Shown here: positions 45,259 through 56,435 of the stretch, piece by piece | Layout: every line of letters starts with the position of its first letter | How positions within the stretch are numbered: the first letter of the stretch is position 1 | From: Eucommia ulmoides | Taxonomy: Eukaryota; Streptophyta; Magnoliopsida; Garryales; Eucommiaceae | Assembly (NCBI GenBank): GCA_016647705.1 | Contig: CM028326.1 | Location: 29,337,401-29,401,400 of the forward strand | Length of the DNA: 64,000 bases | Direction of reading: 5' to 3' | The notes under the pieces: generated by a model | Told to the model about the DNA's origin: nothing | Database searches by the model: none | What the model saw: only the letters and a program-made list of their open reading frames with translations | Translations under genes and position numbers: made by a program

Positions 45259-47748
45259 TGTAAGACTTCAATTGTAGCATGTGCGTCATTTCAGTGGTAT
45301 TTTTGAGTAATTGTGAAAATTCGGGGTGAAATTGGGACAATTAAAAATTCAAATAAAAAGTCTTGGGGTCAAATTGAAAATATGGAAACAAGTAAATCCC
45401 AATTTAGAAAGGTAAATTGACATTTGACTTAAAATTAAAACTTTTAGCGGTGCAACTGCAATTTAAGGGAAAAATCTTAAAAGTGTACCTAAACTAAAAT
45501 GAAGCTTTTAAGGAGTTAAGGGGAGGAGAGTGTAATTTATTTATTTTTTCTATATATATATGGGCACAAACACCCGGCACACCGACGGCAACCCACCGGC
45601 CAAGGAGCGACGATCGAGGGGCAACGTGGCAGGCTCAAATCGGTTTAAAACCACTAGTTTCATGCATCAAATTGCCCCCTTCGTGTGCTGAGGTGAGAAA
45701 TCAGGGAAGAAGAAAAAGGGAAATTTGAAAAAAATCTAGAGAGAGAGAGAGAGAAGGAAAATGTCAGGCCTCCGTGATCGACGTGCCACCGGCGAGAAGG
45801 CAGAGTGTGTGTCCCGTGGCTGCCTGGGTATGTTCCTGTGGCCACTACTGTGAGAACGATCGAGTGGAATTCCCGGTGGTTTGCTCGGCGGCCGTGGGAA
45901 GGGGTGAGTTCATCAACGGCGTGACCGACCGCCATTCGGTTCCATCATTCGGTAAGTCCTTATGAGTATTCTGTTTCTATTTTTCTATTCGGTAGGTGAT
46001 CGGCCATTGGTTGCCGGTCGACGGAGGTTAAGGGGGTAGGGGATGCACGGGTCATTAGGTGGGTAGACATGTAGGGTCGTCGGCGGCACTGTTGGGTCGC
46101 CGGCGGAGTATGTGTGTGCATGAGGGGACTGTGTGTGCGTGTCTGTTCAGATCGCCGGCGACAGCTGTAGATGATAGCGGTGGCCGGAGCTGCTGCGATG
46201 TCATTTTGACGAAACTGTGTGCGCGTGTGTGCGCATGTCGGTGGTTTGGCCGTTCGCCGTTGGTGTAGGGGCTGCGGGTGTGTGGGCCGTCCACTGTTCG
46301 TGGGTGGTGAGTCGCTGGCGAAGGAGGCTGGTGAAGAATGAGAGGTGTCGTCGGCGGCGGGAACAGGAGGAATAGGAGCAAGAAACAAAAAAAAAAAAAA
46401 AAAAAGAACGAAGAAGAAGAGAGAAGAGAAAAAAAAAAAAGAAAAAAAAAAAGGAAAAAAAAAAAACTAACTAATTACACTAATGACCCCAACAGAAAAA
46501 TCAAAAATCCAATTAGGGACGGTGCAGTTACGGTAGCACAAGAAGAGAGGTGAGTGTACTATCTTCTTACCAAACTATTTTTCTATGTATATACATGATG
46601 AAATATGTGTTTGCTTAAATTGTATGAATTTATAAATGATATGGATCAAGCAGGATTTGGGTGAGTTGGTAAACTGGGTTTTTAAGAGATTTCGACGGTT
46701 TCCCATATGAAATTGAAAATGAATTTTTGTTGAAATTGGTAAAATCAGACGGTGTTTTTAAAAGGAAATAGAAAACATCTGTTTTCCTAAAAATGTCTGG
46801 TTTTCAAAAGGAAAATAAAGGGTGGAAAAGTAGTTTTGAAAGAATCAGATGTTTTCTCTAAAAAGAAAAGTGTGAAATATGCCTTTGGACTTAAAAAGTT
46901 GGTTTTGAGGAAAAGAGATAGATGTGGTGATTTGACGATATTTATTGAGCTGTGATTTGATGATGCTGTAGTTGATTTGACGATGCCCTAGTATTTATCT
47001 ATTTTGGTAGAGTGAGATTATCCGCTTCGGCGGAGTGATATCATCCACTACGGCGGAGTGATGTTTATCTGCTTCGGCAGAGTGATGTTAGACGTTTATA
47101 CTGCACAGTGATTATCAGCTTCGGCGGAGTGATGGGTGTTTGTAGGAAGGCATATCCTATGGATGGTACGGAACCGTTGCAAACTCCCAATCGTGAGATT
47201 AAAACGATCACTAGGACTGGCCAGTGTGTGTGTGTTGGAGGTGTGTGTTTGAGATTGGTGCTTAAGATATGGTGTTTCACATATAATGGTTGATTTGATA
47301 TAATTTATTATGATGATTGGTATGATTTTATACTAGATGGAACTTATCTATATTGCTTTATTGTCATTACTTATATACTTATGCTTGATCCGTACTAGAT
47401 TGTGGAAATATTTAGAAAGTATTAATATTCTTGAAATGTTATACTAAGAAGGCAGTACACTCGCAGGTACAACAGCTAGGAGTTAGTCCTCTACTGGCAC
47501 TAGGTAGAGCTATGTGATGAAGTCATGTGGACGATTGAAAGCAGCTGTCAAAGGCGAACCTAAGAAGGTTCATGGATAAATACTTTTAGTTAGGAAAACT
47601 TCGGGCCGGGTGCGCCCCCATTGTAGATGTACGTAGTATACAGTGGGTGTATATTGTCATTTACTATTAGGTTATTTGGGATTTTGATGATGTCATGTTG
47701 TAATCACGCCAGCCCTGGGATGATAGGTGTCCGGGACGGGTTGTGACA
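45259..47748 (+). repeat. Chromovirus 5' LTR
   Basis: Runs from TGTAAGACTTCAATTG to CGGGTTGTGACA. It contains (GA)n near 45738, A-rich purine runs (46387-46467), and about five copies of a roughly 32-base unit with CTTCGGCGGAGTGATG at 46990-47135. It is about 310 bases shorter than the 3' LTR. Confidence 0.9.
46985..47135 (+). repeat. CGGCGGAGTGATG tandem repeat in the chromovirus LTR
   Basis: Units with the form TTATCYGCTTCGGCGGAGTG recur about five times at roughly 30-base spacing. The 3' LTR has the same array at about 53725-53860 with single-base differences. Confidence 0.8.
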
Positions 47749-47764
47749 ATTTTGGTATCAGAGC

Positions 47765-50700
47765 CTAGGTTATAGGTTCTGTAGACTTGTCAGGAGGTGT
47801 GTCGGTAGAAGACCATGAGATAGGAAGATGTGCCAGTCGTCTAGTCAGTAGGGGACATGAGCTAGGGTGTCAATAGGTGAGCTTGGTATGTGAGTGTTAG
47901 GTCTTTTATTTCCTTAGGTTGTGCAGTGACATGATGCATGGAGGGTTGTCTTTTTAATAAGCAACGATATAACCACGTGGTGATTTTGCTAGGAGGGATG
48001 TCTTCCACGAGATGAGAAGGCCAAGTTAGACAAACAACAAATTACGTCGTTATCAATATACTAGACGATATAGCAGAACACACGTAAGTCGGAAAAAATA
48101 ATAATAAACAAATAAATAAATAAATAAATAATAATAATAATATTCAAATGGAGTAAATCGCTTTCTGGGCAATCTGGAAGGAAACTAGGATGTTACTGAA
48201 CAAGAATTTAAGTGGGTAACACTTTTTAGACGGAGTAACAGTTGTGGCATGTAGCAAGGTAATAGGAAATGATATATAAGAAGTAGTCGAGGATTGTGGA
48301 TCTAGGGGGATAGTAGGTATGTGTAAATATAATCCACTAGGATGAGTAATATAGAGTTGCGGGTGGAGTCAATTTATGATAAATAAAAGTAAGATTGGGA
48401 ATTATAATCTTGGGACTTTAAAGGCGATTGCTATGGTATAGGAAAAATTGCGTGGATTAATTTAAGTCGATGATTGATTGTATTCAGTTGAATTTGAATA
48501 ATTTTGGTAGTGTATGAAAATAATGATAATAAGAATTGATATTGGGAATTAGAATAAGTTTAGGGAGTTTTAATAAAAGAAGAATTCGTCACAATAAATC
48601 AGAATATCAACTAATGCAGACCTAGTGGTTCTCTCCGTGAAGATCCAGTATTGGTAACTCATCAATTAAAATGGACGGTTACTTTAATCAATTTCGAAAG
48701 ATCAGGATGTTAGATTTTGAGTAGGATATTATCAGTTGGAGGTCAAGGACTATGACATGGTAAAAATGGTAACCCGGTCGAAGGTAGAGAGGAGCATGTC
48801 GAACATCTCCCGAATGTGTTACTGAGGCGATGACTAGTGTAGTAAATATGATTAGTGCTCTTAAGACATAGCATTCAAGTGCATCCAAAAGAAGTCAAAG
48901 TGGTGGATTGACGGAATATGGGGAAGGCCAAGAACATGTGACTGGAATTCGAAACATGTTGGAATTAGTAGAGATTGTATTTGTTCTAATGTTTAGTGAC
49001 ATCTCCTGTATGACGGGATTTGTGCTTTAAGTCGAAAATTGGAAAAAGCGTGGTTGCGCATATTTGGGTTATTTATATTAATGTATGTGTCAAGTTGAGA
49101 TCTTTGTAAGTCTATTAGGCGATTGGTTGGATGACGACTCTAATTGAGCTTATAAATACGAAGTTGATATTCATCGATTGTATGGTAGAAGCGTAGAAGT
49201 TAGAGGTCCAATTGGAAACGATAAGAGTAGAAGGGAATGATGATGGTCAGTACTGACTATAGCAAATATTTCGGATAAAAATAAAATAAAATTGGTGAGT
49301 TGATTGTTCATATTAACTTATGGGTAAGTTAAGGCCCTTGTAGGTATAGTGGGCGGCTGGTCAGATGGTAAGACTGTTCGGTATTAATTTTTACCGTGGG
49401 TGTAGGCATGTAAAGGTCGGATGTCTAGCTAAGAAGGTTTAGCGAGGCAGTGAAAATTGACTGTAGAACTGATCGGCGTGTATGAAGGAACGGTAAAGTT
49501 AGGAAATTTGAATTAAAATGCATAGGGTTGATAATACCAATTTATAGATAAGATCTTGGAAAAAATACATGGAATAAGATATGCAATACCCCAATAATAT
49601 TAACTATACGGTAATGGCATGGGCATGATTAGTAGATTGAGAATGGAAATAGGGAATCACGACATTTGTTACCCGGTGATTTGTTCGTCAAGTTAAGGTC
49701 AAGAAGTAACGAAATCTCTAGGCGGGCTATTGTAGCCTTGACCTATACCAGAAAAGAAAAGGGAGAGGAGTTCGAAGAGTGTTATCCTGATACGTAAGCC
49801 CAATATATATATATATATATATTGATAGGATTGCTCGTTGGTGTGATGCACCAATTTAATGCAAATATTAAAAATTAAGTTGGGACAAAATATTTAAAAA
49901 AAAAAAAAGGGGACAAGGATTAGTAATTCTAGGAATTTTATTAATTGGTTATTCGAAATCTTGGAACTGAAATTCTGAAATCATAGATGTTATCGTCGCA
50001 TGGTGGCCTGAATAATAATTGTTATCAAAATAAAATAAGTCGTCAGCATATGAACAACCCGCGAGGGGAAACTGCAGTGTTAGGAGCTGATGATTATTTG
50101 AACATGCGGGTTAAAATTTTCCATACTTCTTTAGTTGCCCAAGTGGAAGTTAATACCTTGTAAATGCGATTCAGATATTGGACGATGTGTTGAGCGATTG
50201 TGTCGTGGCAATTTTTGGTAAGGGAGATGATGGTGCAATGTTAATAAAGTCTGTTTATGCTAATAATTATCCTGTCGTTAATTATGGTGGCATCGCATAA
50301 AGTGTTATATGAAAAGGATACAGGATTCCGATCTGATAAACTGAACTGAGACAGGGTATCGAAACTTATGCGGAATTCAGAATAGCCGATGTTACTACTT
50401 TCTTTTATTGGAAATTAGGAATTATTGAAATGTTACGGGACAAGGAGAATTTAAAATATCCTTGAGCTGATAGGTATGCATGGTATAATATTTTACAGTA
50501 GTAGCTAATAATTATCAGAAGGTATCGATTTCGTTGTGACTAGGGTGCACTTATGTACTTCAAGTTGTATACATATGTGGATATATGTTTGAAGTATGTT
50601 AGGCTGGTGGAAACGAACCTGAAACGCGTGACCATATCAGGGACTTGGTAAAATGTGGGAGCATGAAGGGATTCCTTATAGGTTGGTTGTTTGATATATT

Positions 50701-51640
50701 GGAGTTGCAGTTATGAGAGTTGGTTATATTTAGGTATTAGGAAAGATATCGATATAAGTATTAAAGGGTTGAGATAGGTATCGAGGTTGATGATAGTTGA
50801 GTTATCTGCGCCTATAAGACTGGTGGCAATTATTATTAGGTTAAATGTGGAATGGGAAATATTGTTGCGACAAGCGACTAGGAAATGTCGGATGAAATGG
50901 ATAAGTGCCGGTTACAACGGGTTGAAATAGACTCACCGTACCGAAATATTTTTTGCATATAGTGTTGTTACTGATTTTGATTTTATCAGAGTAGCGCAGT
51001 GGAAGCTGTTAGGAACATAAGATCTTTTGACGGAGAGTTATCCGTGTTAAGGGTAACCGACCAAGTGCACTTTGATTGTTGGATGGTTATGATTTGACGA
51101 AAAGTTGTTGGTTGTAAATTCTTGGGTGATTTGGGGTGATGAGACCATATATGGGAAACAATTGTTCTAGAATCACATGAGACGAGTATAACTTTGTGAT
51201 GCAACTTTGATATATTAGTAGCCTGACGAAAATTAATGACGTTTAGGAAGAAAGGGAAGTTAAGTCCAAGTATATCAGACCATATGAAATTTTGGATCGG
51301 GTGGGCACGACCGTGTATGGACTTGTGTTACCGCCGGAATTATCTCGGCTACATGACGATCTCGGTAAATCTATGCTCCGGAAATACGTGTCAGACCCTT
51401 CTCATGTGTTGATTTCGCAGCCGATCGAGTTGGGAACAGATTTGACCTACGGGGAAGAGTTAGTTCAAATCATAAGCTATAAAGGTCAGGTGTGCGAATG
51501 AAAATGATTATGTTAGTCGAGGTGTTATGGCGCAATCGTGCAGCAGAAAATACAACATAATAGCGAGAAGACGAGATGAGGAACCAATACCCACACTCTT
51601 TCGACTGAGGTAATAAAAATTTCGGGACGAAATATCTTTT
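47765..51640 (+). mobile_element. Chromovirus interior, mostly unrecognisable
   Basis: A short (AATA)n tract (48105-48142) and (TA)n (49806-49822) are present. The only protein-like segment is near the right end (51270-51500), where VGTTVYGLVLPPELSRLHDD and LRKYVSDPSHVL match the integrase C-terminus of Tekay/Del elements. No gag, protease or RT motif stands out on either strand. Confidence 0.7.
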
Positions 51641-51653
51641 AGGAGGGAAGAGT

Positions 51654-54469
51654 TGTAAGACCTCAATTATAGCATGTGTGTTATTTCAGTGGTATTTTAG
51701 AGTAATTGTGAAAATTCAGGGTGAAATTGGGACAATTAAAAATTCAAATAAAAAGTCTTGGGGTCAAATTGAAAATATGGAAACAAGTAAATCCCAATTT
51801 AGAAAGGTAAATTGACATTTGACTTAAAATTAAAACTTTTAGGGGTGCAACTGCAATTTAAGGAAAAAATCTTAAAAGTGTACCTAAACTAAAATGAAGC
51901 TTTTAAGGAGTTAAGGGGAGGAGAGTGTAATTTATTTATTTTTTCTATATATATATATATGTGCACAAACACCCGGCACACCGACGGAAACCCACCGGCT
52001 AAGGAGCAACGATCGAGGGGCAACGTGGCAGGCTCAAATCGGTTTAAAACCACTAGTTTCATGTGTTAAATCGCCCCTTTCATGTGCTGAGGTGAGAAAT
52101 CAGGGAAGAAGGAAAAGGGAAAGTTGAAAAAAATCTGGAGAGAGAGAGAGAGAGAAGGAAAATATCGGGCCTCCGTGATTGACGTGCCGCCGGCGAGAAG
52201 GCAGAGCGTGTGTCCTGTGGCTGCCTGGGTATGTTCCTGTGGCCACTACTGTGAGAACGATCGAGTGGAATTCCCGGTGGTTTGCTCGGCGGCCGTGGGA
52301 AGGGGAGAGTTTATCAACGGCGTGATCGACCGCCATTCGATTCCATCATTCGGTAAGTCCTTATGAGTATTCTGTTTCTATTTTTCTATTCGGTAGGTGA
52401 TCGACCATTGGTTGCCGGTCGACGGAGGTTAAGGGGGTAGGGGATGCACGGGTCATTAGGTGGGTAGACATGTAGGGTCGTCGGCGGCACTGTTTGGTCG
52501 CCGGCGGAGTGTGTGTGTGCATGAGGGGTCTGTGTGTGCGTGTCTGTTCAGATCGCCGGCGACAACTGTAGATGATAGTTGTGGCCGGAGCTGCTGCGAC
52601 GTCATGTTGAGGAAATTGTGTGTGCGTGTGTGTGCATGTCGGTGGTTTGGCCGTTCGCCGTTGGTGTAGGGGCTACGGGTGTGTGGGCCGTCCACTGTTC
52701 GTGGGTGGTGAGTCGCTGGCGAAGGAGGCTGGTGAGGAATGAGAGGTATCATCGGCGGCGGGAACAGGAGGAACAGGAGCAGGAAACAAAAAAAAAAAAA
52801 AAAGAACAAAGAAGAAGAGAGAAGAGAAAAAAAAAAAAAAGAAAAAAACAAAAGGAAAAAAAAAAAAAAAACTAACTAATTACACTAACAACCCCAACAG
52901 AAAAATCAAAAATCCAATTAGGGACCGGTGAGTGATTCGGAATAAATAATGACCTAGTGGACTAATATTTTAAATCATTAATTACTATTCCCATCTGGTT
53001 AAATTGCTAGCATTAAATTATATACTCGTTACGATGATTTCGTAATCACTAATCTTAGTAATATCGTACAGTTAATATGGACACAAGAAAGGGGTATAGA
53101 TAACAATTTGGTATAATTAACTCGGGGAATGAGAAATATGGGAATAATAGCCTGCATTGTATGTTAGGTTATTTTAAAATATTAATTTAGACCCTATCAT
53201 TACTAGGTTCGCAAACTCCAGCATCCCGGTAGGCTTTGGACGGTGCAGTTACGGTAGCACAAGAAGAGAGGTGAGTGTACTGTCTTCTTACCAAACTATT
53301 TTTCTATGTATATACATGATGAAATATGTGTTTGCTTAAATTGTATGAATTTATAAATGATATGGATCAAGCAGGATTTGGGTGAGTTGGTAAACTGGGT
53401 TTTTAAGAGATTTCGACGGTTTCCAATATGAAATTGAAAATGAATTTTTGTTGAAATTGGTAAAATCAGACGGTGTTTTTAAAAGGAAATAGAAAACATC
53501 TGTTTTCCTAAAAATGTCTGGTTTTCAAAAGGAAAATAAAGGGTGGAAAAGTAGTTTTGAAAGAATCATATGTTTTCTCTAAAAAGAAAAGTGTGAAATA
53601 TGCCTTTGGACTTAAAAAGTTGGTTTTGAGGAAAAGAGATAGATGTGGTGATTTGACGATATTTATTGAGCTGTGATTTGATGATGCTGTAGTTGATTTG
53701 ACGATGCCCTAGTATTTATCTGTTTTGGTAGAGTGAGATTATCCGCTTCGGCGGAGTGATGTTATCCGCTACGGCGGAGTGATATTTATCTGCTTCGGCA
53801 GAGTGATGTTAGACGTTTATACTGCGCAGTGATTATCCGCTTCAGCGGGGTGATGGGTGTTCGTAGGAAGGCATATCCTACGGATGGTATGGTACCGTTG
53901 CAAACTCCCGATCGTGAGGTTAAAACGATCACTAGGACTGACCAGTGTGTGTGTGTTGGAGGTGTGTGTTTGAGATTGGTGCTTAAGATATGGTGTTTCA
54001 CATATAATGGTTGATTTGATATTATTTATTATGATGATTGGTAGGGTTTTATACTAGATGGAACTTATCTATATTGCTTTATTGTCATTACTTATATACT
54101 TATGCTTGATCCATACTAGATTGTGGAAATATTTAGAAAGTATTAATATTCTTGAAATATTTTACTAAGAAGGCAGTATACTCGTAGGTACAACAGCTAG
54201 GAGTCGGTCCACTACTGGTACTAGGTAGAGCTATATGATGAAGTCGTGTGGACGATCGAAAGCAGCTGTCAAAGGCGAACCTAAGAAGGTTCATGGATAA
54301 ATACTTTTAGTTAGGAAAACTTCGGGCCGGGTGCGCCCCCATAGTAGATGTACGTAGTATAGAGTGGGTGTATATTGTCATTTATTATTAGGTTATTTGG
54401 GATTTTGATGATGTCATGTTGTAATCACGCCAGCCCCGGGATGATGGGTGTCCGGGACGGGTTGTGACA
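51654..54469 (+). repeat. Chromovirus 3' LTR
   Basis: Matches the 5' LTR end to end except for an additional block of about 310 bases (about 52926-53236) that the 5' LTR does not have. Ends TTGTGACA, followed by CTACA. Confidence 0.9.
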
Positions 54470-54474
54470 CTACA

Positions 54475-54790
54475 GCTTAATGAGATGGACGAATTTCGGA
54501 ACGAAATGCCAAATTGTACAAGGAGAAAACCAAAATATGGCACGACAAGTACATTGTCAAGAGAGAGTTCAGTTTGAGACAGCAAGTGTTACTTTTCAAT
54601 TATCGACTGAGGCTCTTTCCTGGAAAACTGAAGTCTAGGTGGTCTCGACCATTTCGAATCAAACAAGTATTTCCATTCGGTTTTGTTGAATTGGAAGGTG
54701 ACGATGGGTGGATTTTCTGAGTCAACAGGAAGAGAATCAAGCATTACTATGGAAACAAAGAATGAGTCGTGGAGAGTATCTCCCTCGTTG
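54475..54790 (+). pseudogene. Athila integrase region, right part (fossil)
   Basis: Beyond the chromovirus the sequence carries the Athila integrase C-terminal motifs LYKEKTKIWHDKYIVKREF, RLRLFPGKLKSRWSRPF and VFPFGFVELE. It belongs to the same element as the left part by orientation and by the shared CTACA at the insert's borders. Confidence 0.8.
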
Positions 54791-55549
54791 ACGACTGATG
54801 TGGATCATTGCTAAGTCCAGCTAGGGACATTAAATTTAGCATTTTTTTTGAAATACAACCCACGGGAATAATTCTCGCCATATTTTTGCTAAATTAATTT
54901 TTTTTAGAGGTTGAAGTGATCACGATACGTGTTTGTTGAGTAAGTGGAGAAGCTTGGATGTTCAGGGATGTTAAATGAATCTTGAACGAGGAGAAATAGT
55001 GGAACGACAACGAAACGGTGGTTGACCATTGGAAAAAGTTCAGAAAAACAAGAGTAAGGCCTGCAGGCCTAAGCTCCCTACAGTGCCCAAATAAAAGAAA
55101 CATTTTGCCTTTTTTTTTTTTGCTGTAGCGAGAAAGACTACTCGCTACAGTGATAACGCCCCTGTTTTGATAAATAGGGGCACCGCCTCATTTTCTCCCC
55201 ATTTCAAAACCCTAAACACCCGATTTTCTCTTCTATTTTCTCCCAAACCATTTTCTTCCCTAAAAATCATCTCTCCCATCCTACAAAACCTAAATCCCCA
55301 CTACAAATAAATCGCAAAATCTCCATTCACAACCCTAACTTCGGTGGTTTTTTGGGTTGGAGTTCAACTGGAGAGATCTTCATTTCACATGATTTGGGCA
55401 CTCAAAAATTCTTCAAGTAAGTTGTTTCAAATGCAATTCCACTTGTGTGCTACCATTTTGTTGTTGTTGCTTGTTGGATTAGGTTTGAATGTGGAATTGA
55501 AGATTTGGTTTGAAACCCTTGAGTTGCCTTTCACAATTTTTGTTCTAAT
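54791..55549 (+). promoter_or_regulatory. Promoter-like spacer between Athila pol and the env-like region
   Basis: No coding domain is visible. An inverted motif pair GCTGTAGCGAG / CTCGCTACAG (about 55122-55148) is followed at 55168 by TTTGATAAATAGGGGC, a TATA-like box, and then by a C/T-rich leader with repeated AAACCCTAAA-type motifs. The order imitates the LTR promoters in the window. Confidence 0.4.
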
Positions 55550-55554
55550 GTGAT

Positions 55555-56435
55555 TGGTAGCGAGTGAATACGTCACTACTTTCACCGCAAGTGTACGAGT
55601 CAAGTTTTAGTAGAGTGGGAAGAGTAAGGGTTGTCGTATCCATAGGGATTGGTGTAGATTATCGTTAAGTACCGTAATGGTCATAACCTAACTTTATTTA
55701 GGTGATAGAAATTTAGTTTTTATAATAAAATATACTAATACTAAGTTAATTAAACTAATTATTCTAATATACTAGTATGACGCTTAAGGAAAATTATTGC
55801 CTAGGGATTAACTTCGTCCACTTAAACGTGTTCATTTCAATTTAGTTTACATTAATGACGTTCATCTTATCTGATAATCTCGGTATCGAAATCTCATTCA
55901 CTATCTCTCCCGAGCGTAAAGTGAATGAATATGTGACTTTACATCAACGCCGACGTCCCCCTCGAGCATCTATACGACACTTGGTCACATGAGTTTTTCC
56001 CCAACGTCATGGATTACACACTTTCTAACTCTCTCCTGGGTTATTAGATCGTCGCATTGTGTTTAAACTCTAGTCCGAATCCAGGGTTACCTCTCCTGAG
56101 TGTCAAATCCCGTATTCTTAGTATATCATAACAAGCATATAAACATTGCAAAATGGTAAACACAATCAGATAAACACGAACAACCATTAATGAAACTTAG
56201 ATTTTATATAAACAACATTTTCATGGAGTTAGTTGTTCCCTAGACAATATATGTTTAGCTATACATGACCCTAACCAAATATGTAACTAGAAACAAGCTG
56301 AAAATATACAAACATTCAACCAAATCTAAGAGAGAAAGAGAGAAATGAGGAGACGAGCTGTTATCTGAAGATCCATCGCTAAAACCGCTCTGAGAACGCT
56401 TTCTCATTCTTCGCGTTGTGATCTTGTATTGGTCG
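55555..56435 (-). repeat. 3' LTR of the short Athila relative (partial)
   Basis: Starts TGGTAGCGAGTGAATACG and aligns with 61698-62566 up to CTTGTATTGGTCG, where the copia LTR begins. The remainder of this LTR was not found on the other side of the copia insertion. Confidence 0.8.

Larger units (their letters stand above)
45259..54469 (+). mobile_element. Chromovirus (Tekay/Del-like Ty3/gypsy), defective
   Basis: A 9.2 kb element with LTRs at 45259-47748 and 51654-54469 and a perfect target duplication CTACA (45254-45258, 54470-54474). An initiator-Met tRNA primer-binding site (TGGTATCAGAGC, 47753-47764) follows the 5' LTR and a polypurine tract (AGGAGGGAAGAG) precedes the 3' LTR. Of its proteins only an integrase C-terminal segment is recognisable (about 51270-51500). 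LTRs differ by about 3% in the first 280 bases, so the insertion is fairly recent. The interior (3.9 kb) is short for the lineage and does not look like a whole gag-pol. Confidence 0.88.

Noticed and set aside
46055-46388. Proline- and histidine-rich open frames on the minus strand, repeated near 52456-52851
   Set aside because: They lie in the two chromovirus LTRs, change frame between the two copies and reflect GC-rich LTR sequence, not a gene.
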